Shown here one piece after another: positions 25,301-35,493 of a stretch of 48,824 nucleotides of DNA. Below the pieces are notes generated by a model. The model saw nothing but the letters and a program-made list of their open reading frames with translations, was not told the origin of the DNA and did not search any database. The DNA is from Bacteroidota bacterium. Its GTDB lineage: Bacteria; Bacteroidota; Bacteroidia; Bacteroidales; UBA7960. The position numbers and the translations under genes are program-made. Each line of letters starts with the position of its first letter. The first letter of the stretch is position 1. The stretch spans positions 1 to 48,824 of the forward strand of contig JAGXRQ010000074.1 in assembly GCA_018335675.1 (NCBI GenBank). Direction: 5' to 3'.

Positions 25301-28300
25301 TATTGCAGTATCTTCTGATAAGCTTTGTCCAGCAGGTTGGCATATCCCCACAGCCAAAGATTTTATTGATTTAATAGATAATGTAGGCGGAGGCCTTCAG
25401 GTTGTTAATAAATTGAAAGGAACAGAATATTGGGAGGGTACTAATTTTGCAACAAATGATTATGGCTTTAATGCATTACCTGGCGGACAATTTGTTGAAG
25501 ATTTAGGTGAGCATATGATTAATGGTTTTGGATTTTTAGCTTATTGGTGGTCAAATACTACTTTTCAAGAATATATTCAAGAAAATACAAAAGTTGCTAA
25601 CTCAGGAAAAACTAGATATGAATCAGAAATGTCTCATTTTGCAATAGGCATCCACTACGACAGTGATTTATTGGATCATGGTTTTATAGGTGATAATCTC
25701 GGATTAAATGCTCGTTGTATCTGGAACAATGGTCTTCCAAAAGTGAAAAAGCCTGTTGTGATATCTAATGAAATACTGGAAACTGTTGAAGTTGGTTCAA
25801 AATTGATTGATCATGGCGGAAACCCATATATTGAATTTCACAGAAAAGGTTTTGTAATTAGCTTAGATACATTGCCTACTCTTATGCCCGGAGAATTTTT
25901 CGGTTATTATGAGTCATTTGACCCATATATTGGTAATTATTCAGCATTCTTAGATAACCTTTCACCCGGAGTTACTTATCACGTCAGGGCTTTTGCAGAA
26001 AATGATTTAGGCATATTCTATAGTGATGGAATTAAATTTAAAGCCTTTACTGTTAAAGATATTGATAACAATAGCTACGATATTATTAAAATTGGAACAC
26101 AATTCTGGATGGGTAGAAACCTTGAAACTACAAGGTTTAATAATGGAGTGGATATTACAGAGATTTCTTCCGGTACTGCTCAAGAACCCCAAAATACTGG
26201 CATAACATACCGCACTTATAACGATATGCCGGGAGATTTAGCTTACAATTTCGGATTGGTGTATTCTCATGCTGTGGTTGATGATTCAAATTATAATGTT
26301 TGTCCGACAGGATGGAAGGTGCCCAGCTTAGATGACTGGAATGATTTATTTACTCAACTTGGAGGCGTAGAAGTTGCCGGTGGCAAAATGAAAACAACTG
26401 ATACATACCCTGATAATCATGGGAATAGTTATTGGTTGCAGCATGATCCACCAACTGCATCAAACTCAAGCGGTTTTTCTGCTGTTCCTGCAGGTCCTCA
26501 AGGATTGTCAGGATATTACTATGGAATATCAAGTGATACAACGCCGGGAGCTCATTTTTGGTCATCAACAACAACTCCTGTTGAGGGTGATGATTACAGA
26601 AAAACAACAATTTATCTTTCTCACGATACTGAGGCCGTTAATTATTACTATGCTACTACGGAATATGGCAAACAGGATGGGTTAAGTATCAGATGTCTAA
26701 TGCATATCGGAAACCCTGTTGTTTCTACCCAGAGGGTTGTAAATGTTACGCAAAACTCCGCAGTAGCAGGTGTAAGCGTAATTTATGAGAGAGGAAATAA
26801 ACCCGACGCAATTGGTTTAGTCTGGAGCAAACTGCCCGAGCCTTCATTTGAAATAAATGATGGGTTAGTATTTAATAGCAATATTGATGCTGAAGCCAAA
26901 TTTGAGCTAAGCGGATTGACTAAGAATACATTATACTTTGTGAGAGCTTTTGCTACAATTGGTGGTACACATTTTTATGGAGATGAGGTTTCTTTTAAAA
27001 CTTATTTTGGAACTGTTACAGACGTAGAGGGAAATATTTATAATACTGTGAAAATTGGCAACCAACTTTGGATGGCTGAAAATTTAAGAGTTATTCAATA
27101 TAATTCTGATGGAAGCTTTATTCCATTTTATGATTTTTATGATCCTTGGGAGAATGTTTCAGGATTTGGCGCATATACTTATCATCCAAGCGAAGGAGAG
27201 ATTAAAATGGATGTAAATTATGGCAATTTATATAATTGGCATGCCGTAAATGATGCTAGAGGTCTTTGCCCCACTGATTGGCGTGTGCCCGATGATAATG
27301 ATTGGAATGAACTAGTCTATTTTGTTGACAAAGACGCAATTGGCAACGACAATATTGCAGGAAGTAAGCTCAAATCAACATCAAGGTACCCAGATTCACA
27401 CCCAAGATGGTTAAACCCAAATAGCAGTGCAATAAACGACCATGGATTTTCTGCCGTGCCCGGAGGTAATCGTCATAGCTGGGGTGGATCTCAACAGTTC
27501 GAATCTTTGGGGGAAAGCGCATTATTTTGGAGCTTGTCAGATGCTGGGAATAACGCATCATTTTTTCGTATATATTTCTTGGATGAAGATATGGCTAATT
27601 ATTCTTATAATAAGCACTATGGACTGTCTGTAAGGTGTATTAAAAATCAACTGCCAATAGAAGACTTTGAAGGTGGCTCAGGAACTGAAGGTGATCCATA
27701 TCTGGTAGCAAATGCTGCCCAACTCAATAATGTGAGAAATTTCCTTGGTGCTCACTTCAGGCAAACTGCTGATATAGATCTTGGTGTTGCTCCTTGGAAT
27801 GAAGGTCAAGGGTGGGAGCCAATTGGGGAATACGGTTGGGACGACCCTCTATACTCTACATTCTTCACGGGAGTTTATGATGGAAATGGTTTTGAAATTC
27901 AGAATCTTACAATAAATCGCCCTCAAATGGTAAGGGTTGGTCTTTTTGGCGCTTCATTTGGACTTGGAGAGCTTTATGGAGAATTTCATAATATAGCTCT
28001 TATTGATGTAAATGTGACAGGTAGTGATGAAGTTGGGGCGCTTATTGGTCATTTGGGCGGAGAGTCTTTAATTACTAAGTCCTATGCTACAGGTAATGTT
28101 AATGGAACAACAATGAATGCTTATACCAGAGTAGGAGGATTGGTTGGTATAGTCATGAATAACTCAGTTATTAATAGTTCATATTTCAATGGTGAAGTAA
28201 ATGGCTATGGTCGAGTTGGTGGTCTTGCAGGAGAAGTTTCAGGCTTCGTTCAAAATTGCTATGCCACCGGAATTGTTTCTGCTATGGAGTTTGGTGGTGG

Positions 28301-31300
28301 TTTGGTAGGTGATTTATGGGCTGGAAATATAGATAAATCATACTCTGTTGCAGTGGTTAACTGCGATATTAATTGTGGCGGTCTTACAGCTAATGTATAC
28401 ACTGATCAGGCTAATGTAACTAATTCATACTGGGATGTTATTAAATCAGGAAAGGCTACAAGTGCCGGAGATGAGGTCGGACTTACTACTGATCTTATGA
28501 TACAAGAGGCTTCTTTTGTTGATTGGGATTTTGTAGATGTTTGGGATATAATTGAAGATGATTCTTATCCTTTCCTTAGATGGCAAGTGGCTCCTGGAGA
28601 TCATAATTTCGGAAAAGATTTCGGTGGAGGTGATGGCTCTGAACTTAATCCATTCATTATTAAAACAGCAAGACACATTAATAACATTAGAAATTATTTA
28701 GATGTTGAACATGCTGATAAATATTTTAGTCAAACAGCCGATATTAACCTCGGCGTTGCTCCATGGAACGAAGGCGAAGGTTGGTTGCCAATTGGTGAAT
28801 ATGACTTCCCTGCAACGCCTTTTACCGGGAATTACAATGGTAACGGTTTTGCTATTGATGGTTTGTTTATTAATCGTGATTATTATAATCAAGGATTATT
28901 TGGATATGCAATTGGAGCAAGTATTAGTAATGTTATATTAAACAATGTTTCAATTACAGCAGATTCATATATTGGAAGCTTGTTGGCTGAAGGCGAGGGA
29001 GTAACGATTAGTAATTGCGTTGCCAATGGTGCCATAAATGGAAGTGGATCATTTGGAGGTTTAGTTGGGTATATTTATGATAGCGTAGAACCATCTTCTT
29101 TTACAGATTGCTCTTTTACAGGCAGTATTATTGCTAGCGACAGTAATGTAGGTGGGTTTATTGGCGAAGTTTATGGTTCAATGGGAAGTATTATTAATAT
29201 TACAAATTGTTCATATTCAGGTGACCTTTCTGCAGGTGGTGCTGTAATTGGTGGTTTTATTGGAGAAGTAAGATACACTAATATTCAAAATTGTTATAAT
29301 GAGGGAACGGTTTATTCAGGAAGTGGCGATAGCGGCGGTTTCATCGCATATACTTATGATACTACAGTTGATAATTGTTATTCTACTGCTGATATGACGG
29401 TTGAAATTAATGGAGCAAGCTTTTCAGGTGGTTTTATTGGTTTTGTTAATTCAGGATGTATTATTTCTAATTGTTATAGCGCAGGAACTATGACTGCAGA
29501 TAACCATAGCGGTGGATTTATTGGGTTTTTAGATATGGATACTTATGTTGTAAATTGCTATAACTATGGAGACTCATTCTTTTATGATGGTTGTGGAGGT
29601 GGATGTGGTTACTACAATGGTGGTTTCATAGGCTGGGCGGAAAGAGCTGTGGTTGAAAATTGCTTTAATTATGGAAACGTTATAGGCACAAAACAGATTG
29701 GAGGTTTTATTGGCCTTAGCAGGGATATGACCATTAAAAATAGTTATTCAATAGGTAACGTGGAAGGTATTAATAATATAGGTGGTTTTATTGGTCAAAT
29801 TGAACAAAGCTCAAATGTGGAAAATTGCTTTAGTGCAGGCCTTATTACTGCAAGTTCAGTTGGTGGCGGACTAATTGGTGTAAATTTTAATTCTACTGTT
29901 AAATATTCATTTTGGGATACTGACTTGTCTGGATACAACGAATCTGCAGGTGGAATTGGCAAATCTACATCCGAAATGCAGGAATTAGTAAATTATGTTC
30001 AGTTTGGTTGGGATTTTAAAGGACTTGGTCTAAATGAATTATGGAATCTAGGTAATGGCAGAAATGAAGGGTATCCATATTTGAATTATCAATATCCATC
30101 AGACCCATCAAATCCTGATACTGCTAATGATTTTCTTTCTGTTATTGAAACTCATCTTTCAACAGAGTTTACTAAATCATCTGCTACTCTAAATGGAAGT
30201 ATTGTTTTCATCGGTTCTCCCGCAGCTACTGAATACGGATTTTGTATAAATACATTAGGCAGCCCAACAATATCTGATATGACAATTACTTCGGCTCTTC
30301 CTATTGAACCTGGTGATTTTTCATTAATTGTTGAGAATCCGGATGTGGAGCAAGGAATAGTATATTACGCAAGAGCTTATGCCATTAGCCCATATGGTGT
30401 TGCTTATGGAAATGAAATTATGTTCTCTCTTGAACCCGAGGGTAGTGGTATATTACTTGATCCCTATCTTATAGAATCTCTTGCTGATTTACTTTGGGTC
30501 TCTAATACTTCTGTTAATTTGAGTAGTTTTTCAGGTAGTTATTTACTACAGTCTTCTGATATTGATGCCACTCCAACGTCAACTTGGAATGATGGTAAAG
30601 GGTTTAATCCAATTGGGCATATTTCATATGCTACTTTTGCAGGGAACTATAATGGCGGAGGGAACTCTATTGTTGGATTAACAATAAACAGGCCTGGAAA
30701 AGATTATATGGGCTTATTTGGCTATATTTACTTTGCAACAATTTCAAATCTCGGACTTATTGATGCAAATATTACAGGAAAGGATTTTGTTGGTGCTTTA
30801 TCAGGTTATGCTTGGTCGTCAAATTTTTCCCAGTGTTTTTCTGATGGTAATGTGTATGGAACAACTTATGTTGGTGGATTAATAGGTTATTTAAGTAATT
30901 CTTCATCAACTAATGATTCATACAGCACTGCAAATGTTGATGGGTTTTCGTATCTTGGAGGCCTTTGCGGGGTTAGTAATGGATCTTCTATAAATAGATG
31001 CTACAGTAAAGGTCAAGTTTTAGGTGATAATAATGTTTCCGGCTTAGTTTCCGGCTTCAGTCCCGGTGCTAGTTTCTCATACTGGGATATGGAATCATCA
31101 GGTCTTATTTCATCATCCGGAGGTATTGGCCAGGTTACTGAAGATATGATGCTTTCTTCTAGTTTTGTGGGTTGGGATTTTTTGGATACATGGAGTATTG
31201 TTGAAGGTGTTACTTACCCTTTCCTTCTATGGCAGGGTGCTCCTGGAGATCATAACTTTAAACCTCTTTTTGCAGGGGGGGCTGGTACCCTTATAAACCC

Positions 31301-33572
31301 ATACTTAATTGAAACTCCATCTCATCTGTCAAATATGAGGATAGTTCTGGCTGATAATGTTGATAGAATTTACTTCCGACAAATTGCAGATATTGACCTA
31401 AATGTTGCCCCATATAATGAAGGACAAGGTTGGATTCCAATAGGTGAAACTCATTCCTCAGTTATAAATTTCGAATATGATGGTAACGGTTATAGTATAA
31501 CCAAGATTTATATCAATAACGAATTTGGCCTTGCACAAGGATTGTTTAGCTGGATTGAAGATGCAAACATAAATAATGTTAGAATGACAGTAGCAAGTAT
31601 TTATAGCGGTGATTATGCTGGTATTTTAGCAGGAAGGGTATGGCTTAGCAATATTGGTAATTGCACTTTTGAGGGGGTAGTCATAGGTAATAGTAATTTA
31701 GGTGGTATTTCAGGTGAAGTGAATACTATTTTTGTTTCTAGAACTAATACAGATATTGAGATTACAGCATCTTCTGAATCTATAGGAGGGTTTTTTGGCA
31801 TGGCTTATGATGCTTCTATTATGGAATCCTTTAGCACTGGGACTATAACAGTTTCAGAAGTTCCTGGGTTTGGAAGGGCAGGAGGAATAATTGGAACTGC
31901 ACACGGTCCTGGAGCTGTTATAGAGAATGCTTATAGTACTGTTACTCTTAGATATACTGTTCTACCTCAGTCATACATTAGTGTTGGTGGTATTGTGGGG
32001 CATTTAGAAGAAGGTAGTATAAATAATTGTTATAGCGTTGGCAAAATACTTGAATCTGGATTGGGAGGAGGTTTAATTGGTGTACAAATTAATGCAACAA
32101 TTTCCAACTCTTACTGGGATATGCAAACTTCAGGTCAGACAGCATCAGCAGGAGGAACAGGGCTGCAATATTATGCTATGACACAGCAAAGCAATTTTTT
32201 TGGTTGGGATTTTATTGACACATGGGATATAATTGAAAATGATACCTATCCTTTCTTGAAATGGCAAGGATCACCGGCTGCACATAATTATCCTAAGATA
32301 TTCTCCGGAGGAAAAGGAACTGAAACAGAACCTTTTGAGATAGCTGCTCTTAAAGATTTGAAATTCTTAAGTGAAAACTTTATTTTCTGGGATAAATATT
32401 TTATTCAAACAGCCGATATTAATGCTTCTGCAACGATTAACTGGAACTTTGATGAAGGTATTGATGCATATCTCGGATTTTCTCCAATTGGAACGTTTGG
32501 AACTCCATTTACAGGCTCCTATGATGGTGCCGGATTTTTTATCTCTGATTTATTCATTAATAGGGCAGAAGATGATTTATATATTGGATTCTTTGGAGGT
32601 ACAAATGGTGCAACAATTACAGGGATAAATCTTTTATCTGTAAACGTTATTGGCTCAGGGCATTCCGGAGCATTGATTGGTAATGCAAATTCAACAAATA
32701 TTTCCAATTGTCATGTTTCAGGTGTTGTGAGCTACGGAGGCGCAGTACAAGAGGATTATTTTGGAGGTTTGGTTGGTCGCGCTGAGTCAACAGAGATTCT
32801 TAATTCATCTTCCGCATGTGATCTTAATGCTCCAATTTCTTCAAGCATTGGGGGGTTGGCTGGAGGACTGTTTAATACCTCGAGTGTTACCGGCTCAAAT
32901 GCAACAGGCATTATTACAGGCTATAATTACGTTGGAGGCTTGGTTGGAAACCTTTATGAATCAAATATCCTGAACTCATATTCAACCTCTATGGTTGTTG
33001 GTAATCAGGATGTTGGCGGGTTTGTTGGCATTAGTTCTATTGATGCAAACAGCGGTCAAATAAAAAACTCTTATGCTTCTGGTGATGTGCAGGGTGAATA
33101 TAATGTTGGTGGGTTTGTTGGTCAGATATATCAAGTTGACATTTCAGATTCTTATTCTACAGGCAAAGTCGTAAGAACTCAATTTGAAAATACTGCATTT
33201 GGTGGGTTTATTGGATACAACGTGCAGGGTAATGTTATACGGTGTTATTCAGTTGGTGCTGTTTATAGCTCTCCTGGCGTTATTTGGAATGAAGGTGGTT
33301 TTAGTGATAAAGGTTTTGTTGGTGGTGTAATAGGTGGTTCTATGATATTAAATTATTGGAATACTGAACAATCTCAACAATTCACGCCCATAGGCTCATA
33401 TGCAACCGGCTTATCTAATAATGATATGACTCAACAGCCAAGCTTTGTCACATGGGATTTCACCCTAACTTGGCAAATTCAAAATGGAATTTCATTTCCA
33501 TACTTATTGTGGCAAGGCGCACCGGGTTCTCATAATTTTCCGATTATTAAAAAATCAATTGAAATTGAATAA
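22368..33572 (+). CDS. Giant secreted FISUMP/GLUG-repeat protein
   Basis: This 3734-residue protein has a signal peptide (about 1-27). The N-terminal module shared with the next two genes follows (about 28-320: SYQIILRDSENELV, LCNGIPTWGGC, two SGRGGFAVGGF copies at about 222 and 262). Fibronectin-like domains ending in YY.RAFA.N..G..YG then alternate with four FISUMP domains (about 604-807, 912-1115, 1229-1441, 1549-1756), each with a CP.GW..P...DW/F core. From about 1765 to the end, five GLUG beta-helix blocks follow, with one fibronectin-like insert at about 2585-2685. No LPXTG, type IX sorting domain or membrane anchor is visible at the C-terminus. It is likely an extracellular adhesin or matrix protein; the ligand is unknown. 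Confidence 0.9.
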   Translation: MRKNSTIKSLSFLIFVFNIIVIQNVISQSPNQFSYQIILRDSENELVKNTDVGIKISILKSSAEGESVYSETHSSKTNINGLVTIAIGNGQPIGNISAVNWLEGHYYVKAEIDLNGGENYTVSVITEIMSVPYSLYAKTTESITGGLDKGNLYYWDGSKWVTINAGKDGTALVLCNGIPTWGGCKEDADQPIMVVENKDNQRVLSVYQDGVVVNVPDSDNKSGRGGFAVGGFTSEKDFPSEFFLVTPDSVRVYIQTEEETKSGRGGFAVGGFTSEKEKAPDTFFKVLSDATVLSTNVITDEDIIIGGDTNIGGNIVFRPQVTTLLAFVNEIIEKIELSGLVANNGGGVITQVGFFYNLNPIAETGGTLVPSIFVEGVPFTANIDISLLLPGSTYYTRAFARNNAGVSYGEVLSFEAPIVLSDVFTLSVTDVTTNSAIANASVTFEGGGSVNQRGFVWGMSTNPDLSNYMGITTEGVGLGSFSSVLTNLLHNTEYFIRAYAVNEAGVAYGDEIVFTTEFDPEVIDVQFNVLNINNLFPIDNAAIDFGSGFIWHTGINGVAWIQLSQGEHPYTVSADGYQDLTDVVEVYEGMNTEIVLLEPVVETVIDIDGNVYEVITIGNQKWIKTNLKTTRFNDSETDFIQTGYSDIAWENLTTPAYSIYSSNDVTGIDSDEQMVSAYGLQYNWFAVDSDRLCPIGWKVPTFDDWLELDGFLKTEYSVTEVGGLMKDTRTEPEDHPRWDAPNEGATNQSGFSGLPAGVRLGGYWDIGLYGSWWTSEEPALFMLVNGGDYLSYAAEQPVQTGASVRCLWNNGLPKVNKPQFPSMILDSIKVASDIIDLGFSSEYPIIKRGFQLSQDPSFNNPLTWDENTSNLGVFFHTFKNLDIGITYYVRAFVINALGTEYSKAAEFKTFTLVDVERNIYDIVNVEGQYWIAQNLRTQAYNDNEQINQDWNIKGIGSVKYSSYNDLNNTDVFGSFYNSIAVSSDKLCPAGWHIPTAKDFIDLIDNVGGGLQVVNKLKGTEYWEGTNFATNDYGFNALPGGQFVEDLGEHMINGFGFLAYWWSNTTFQEYIQENTKVANSGKTRYESEMSHFAIGIHYDSDLLDHGFIGDNLGLNARCIWNNGLPKVKKPVVISNEILETVEVGSKLIDHGGNPYIEFHRKGFVISLDTLPTLMPGEFFGYYESFDPYIGNYSAFLDNLSPGVTYHVRAFAENDLGIFYSDGIKFKAFTVKDIDNNSYDIIKIGTQFWMGRNLETTRFNNGVDITEISSGTAQEPQNTGITYRTYNDMPGDLAYNFGLVYSHAVVDDSNYNVCPTGWKVPSLDDWNDLFTQLGGVEVAGGKMKTTDTYPDNHGNSYWLQHDPPTASNSSGFSAVPAGPQGLSGYYYGISSDTTPGAHFWSSTTTPVEGDDYRKTTIYLSHDTEAVNYYYATTEYGKQDGLSIRCLMHIGNPVVSTQRVVNVTQNSAVAGVSVIYERGNKPDAIGLVWSKLPEPSFEINDGLVFNSNIDAEAKFELSGLTKNTLYFVRAFATIGGTHFYGDEVSFKTYFGTVTDVEGNIYNTVKIGNQLWMAENLRVIQYNSDGSFIPFYDFYDPWENVSGFGAYTYHPSEGEIKMDVNYGNLYNWHAVNDARGLCPTDWRVPDDNDWNELVYFVDKDAIGNDNIAGSKLKSTSRYPDSHPRWLNPNSSAINDHGFSAVPGGNRHSWGGSQQFESLGESALFWSLSDAGNNASFFRIYFLDEDMANYSYNKHYGLSVRCIKNQLPIEDFEGGSGTEGDPYLVANAAQLNNVRNFLGAHFRQTADIDLGVAPWNEGQGWEPIGEYGWDDPLYSTFFTGVYDGNGFEIQNLTINRPQMVRVGLFGASFGLGELYGEFHNIALIDVNVTGSDEVGALIGHLGGESLITKSYATGNVNGTTMNAYTRVGGLVGIVMNNSVINSSYFNGEVNGYGRVGGLAGEVSGFVQNCYATGIVSAMEFGGGLVGDLWAGNIDKSYSVAVVNCDINCGGLTANVYTDQANVTNSYWDVIKSGKATSAGDEVGLTTDLMIQEASFVDWDFVDVWDIIEDDSYPFLRWQVAPGDHNFGKDFGGGDGSELNPFIIKTARHINNIRNYLDVEHADKYFSQTADINLGVAPWNEGEGWLPIGEYDFPATPFTGNYNGNGFAIDGLFINRDYYNQGLFGYAIGASISNVILNNVSITADSYIGSLLAEGEGVTISNCVANGAINGSGSFGGLVGYIYDSVEPSSFTDCSFTGSIIASDSNVGGFIGEVYGSMGSIINITNCSYSGDLSAGGAVIGGFIGEVRYTNIQNCYNEGTVYSGSGDSGGFIAYTYDTTVDNCYSTADMTVEINGASFSGGFIGFVNSGCIISNCYSAGTMTADNHSGGFIGFLDMDTYVVNCYNYGDSFFYDGCGGGCGYYNGGFIGWAERAVVENCFNYGNVIGTKQIGGFIGLSRDMTIKNSYSIGNVEGINNIGGFIGQIEQSSNVENCFSAGLITASSVGGGLIGVNFNSTVKYSFWDTDLSGYNESAGGIGKSTSEMQELVNYVQFGWDFKGLGLNELWNLGNGRNEGYPYLNYQYPSDPSNPDTANDFLSVIETHLSTEFTKSSATLNGSIVFIGSPAATEYGFCINTLGSPTISDMTITSALPIEPGDFSLIVENPDVEQGIVYYARAYAISPYGVAYGNEIMFSLEPEGSGILLDPYLIESLADLLWVSNTSVNLSSFSGSYLLQSSDIDATPTSTWNDGKGFNPIGHISYATFAGNYNGGGNSIVGLTINRPGKDYMGLFGYIYFATISNLGLIDANITGKDFVGALSGYAWSSNFSQCFSDGNVYGTTYVGGLIGYLSNSSSTNDSYSTANVDGFSYLGGLCGVSNGSSINRCYSKGQVLGDNNVSGLVSGFSPGASFSYWDMESSGLISSSGGIGQVTEDMMLSSSFVGWDFLDTWSIVEGVTYPFLLWQGAPGDHNFKPLFAGGAGTLINPYLIETPSHLSNMRIVLADNVDRIYFRQIADIDLNVAPYNEGQGWIPIGETHSSVINFEYDGNGYSITKIYINNEFGLAQGLFSWIEDANINNVRMTVASIYSGDYAGILAGRVWLSNIGNCTFEGVVIGNSNLGGISGEVNTIFVSRTNTDIEITASSESIGGFFGMAYDASIMESFSTGTITVSEVPGFGRAGGIIGTAHGPGAVIENAYSTVTLRYTVLPQSYISVGGIVGHLEEGSINNCYSVGKILESGLGGGLIGVQINATISNSYWDMQTSGQTASAGGTGLQYYAMTQQSNFFGWDFIDTWDIIENDTYPFLKWQGSPAAHNYPKIFSGGKGTETEPFEIAALKDLKFLSENFIFWDKYFIQTADINASATINWNFDEGIDAYLGFSPIGTFGTPFTGSYDGAGFFISDLFINRAEDDLYIGFFGGTNGATITGINLLSVNVIGSGHSGALIGNANSTNISNCHVSGVVSYGGAVQEDYFGGLVGRAESTEILNSSSACDLNAPISSSIGGLAGGLFNTSSVTGSNATGIITGYNYVGGLVGNLYESNILNSYSTSMVVGNQDVGGFVGISSIDANSGQIKNSYASGDVQGEYNVGGFVGQIYQVDISDSYSTGKVVRTQFENTAFGGFIGYNVQGNVIRCYSVGAVYSSPGVIWNEGGFSDKGFVGGVIGGSMILNYWNTEQSQQFTPIGSYATGLSNNDMTQQPSFVTWDFTLTWQIQNGISFPYLLWQGAPGSHNFPIIKKSIEIE
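31275..31281 (+). repeat. G7 homopolymer inside the giant surface-protein gene
   Basis: Seven consecutive G bases encode part of the FAGGAGT linker that opens the fourth GLUG block. The frame is intact in this sequence. Such a tract in an AT-rich gene could allow slipped-strand frameshifts. Confidence 0.6.
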
Positions 33573-33592
33573 ATCATAAAAATATTTTAATC

Positions 33593-35464
33593 ATGAAAAA
33601 CAAACTGCTATTATCGAAAATATTGACACTTGTGATAGTGCTTATTTCAGTTTCTGCATTAGCTCAAATACCTCAGAAAATGAGTTATCAGGCTGTAGTT
33701 AGAGATTCTGATAATAAAATAGTGGCCGGCTCTAATGTTGGTGTCAGAATTAGTATTCTAAAAGGTGCAGTACCGGTGTATGTCGAAACTCATCTTATAC
33801 AATCTAATGAGAATGGACTTATTTCTCTTGAGATTGGCGGAGGAAATACAAATGATGATTTTTCGGCAATTCAATGGTTTGATGGAATATTCTATCTTAA
33901 AACGGAGTTTGATATTGCAGGCGGAACATCTTATCAGATTTCAGGAACAAGCCAACTATTAAGTGTGCCATATGCATTGCATTCTAAAACTTCCGAAAGT
34001 ATTCCGGAAGGTCAAAATGTTGGTGATATGCTATATTGGGATGGAACAAAATGGGCAATTCTGCCTGTTGGTAACGACCGTACAGCTTTAATACTTTGTA
34101 ATGGTATTCCATCTTGGGGCGGCTGTGATGAGGATGGCGAACCTATTCTAATTGTTGATAATAGATATGGTGATGAAGTTCTTGCTGTGTATGGATCCGG
34201 CGTTGTGGTTAATATACCCTATTCTGATGGCCAGAAATCTGGTCGCGGTGGTTTTGCTGTAGGCGGCTTTACTACTGAAAAAGAAGGATTTCAGGATTTT
34301 CTGCTTGTAACTACTGATTCTGTCAGAGTTTATGTTAAGGATGATAGCCCTGATAGATCTGGTAGGGGTGGTTTTGCTGTGGGTGGATTTACTTCTGAAA
34401 AAGATATAATGGCAGATGATTATTTTAGAGTAACCAATGATTCAATTTTCGTTTCAACACCATTAATTGCAGAAGGGAATATTCAAATTACAGGTGACCT
34501 TAATATAGGAGGTAACATTATTAACAAACCAATTGTTAGCACTAATGACGCTTACATAGAAGATTTTGTTACTGTTCATGCTAATATTATTGATGATGGA
34601 GGTGGGGAAATTATTGAAATAGGTTTTTATTACGGATTATCTGCGACTCAAAATAGCAATTGGGTTAAACACATTGTTGACTTAATTTATTTATCTGACG
34701 GGTTTTTCTTTGCAACTATTGAATTCTCAGACTTATTGCCGGAGACCACTTATTATATAAGAGCATTTGCAAGAAATTCAGCAGGATTTGGAGTGGGAGA
34801 AATATTAAGTTTCGAAACTCCTGAAGGCCAAGGTCCAGGCACTGTAGTTGATGAAGACAATAATGTTTATCAAACATTATTTATTGGTGGAAATAGATGG
34901 ATGGTTGAGAATTTAAGAACTACAAAATATAATGATGGATTTCCAATTACCACTGGTCTTAATAATACTGAGTGGATGGAAGCATCAACAGGCGCTTATT
35001 CAATATATCCTCACGAAAGTATATTTCCAACTCAGGACGAAATGATGCAAGCATACGGAGTGTTATATAATTGGTTTACTATTGAAACAAATATGCTATG
35101 TCCCATTGGATGGAGAGTTCCAACTCTAAGTGATTGGAATATGCTTCTTTACGCAGTTGGAGGTCCGGGTGTTGCCGGAAGAGAGCTTAAAAGCACTAGA
35201 ACTGAGCCTGAGTTGCACCCTAGGTGGAATGCGGGAAATATTGCAACTAATAGTGTTGACTTTTCTACTCTGCCCGCCGGATATAGAAATTTTGAAGGTC
35301 TTTATTTCGGATTGGGCAGTAGCGCCACATATTGGGCAGCAGATGATATTGGGTCTACGGAAACTTTTGCCCTTAATTTTGCATTTAATTTTATTGATAT
35401 TGCACAGCAAATATTTCTAAAAACATCTGGCTACAGTGTTAGATGTGTCAAAAACAATAAGTAA
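33593..35464 (+). CDS. Secreted protein with shared N-terminal module and one FISUMP domain
   Basis: A 623-residue paralogue of the giant protein, 20 nt downstream of it. After the signal peptide (about 1-24) comes the shared module: KMSYQAVVRDSDNKIV, LLSVPYALHSKTSES, LYWDGTKWAILPVGND, LILCNGIPSWGGC and two SGRGGFAVGGFT copies at about 216 and 256. A fibronectin-like domain ends TTYYIRAFARNSAGFGVG. One FISUMP domain (about 419-620) has MLCPIGWRVPTLSDWNMLL and ends SVRCVKNNK. It is essentially the giant protein with the repeats removed. The role is unknown; co-transcription with both neighbours is likely. Confidence 0.88.
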   Translation: MKNKLLLSKILTLVIVLISVSALAQIPQKMSYQAVVRDSDNKIVAGSNVGVRISILKGAVPVYVETHLIQSNENGLISLEIGGGNTNDDFSAIQWFDGIFYLKTEFDIAGGTSYQISGTSQLLSVPYALHSKTSESIPEGQNVGDMLYWDGTKWAILPVGNDRTALILCNGIPSWGGCDEDGEPILIVDNRYGDEVLAVYGSGVVVNIPYSDGQKSGRGGFAVGGFTTEKEGFQDFLLVTTDSVRVYVKDDSPDRSGRGGFAVGGFTSEKDIMADDYFRVTNDSIFVSTPLIAEGNIQITGDLNIGGNIINKPIVSTNDAYIEDFVTVHANIIDDGGGEIIEIGFYYGLSATQNSNWVKHIVDLIYLSDGFFFATIEFSDLLPETTYYIRAFARNSAGFGVGEILSFETPEGQGPGTVVDEDNNVYQTLFIGGNRWMVENLRTTKYNDGFPITTGLNNTEWMEASTGAYSIYPHESIFPTQDEMMQAYGVLYNWFTIETNMLCPIGWRVPTLSDWNMLLYAVGGPGVAGRELKSTRTEPELHPRWNAGNIATNSVDFSTLPAGYRNFEGLYFGLGSSATYWAADDIGSTETFALNFAFNFIDIAQQIFLKTSGYSVRCVKNNK

Positions 35465-35493
35465 AAAATTATCATATCATAAAACCAAAGAAA

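Noticed and set aside
33480-33572. Type IX secretion C-terminal sorting domain on the giant protein
   Set aside because: The end is a GLUG closing motif followed by KKSIEIE; none of the usual sorting-domain motifs can be seen.
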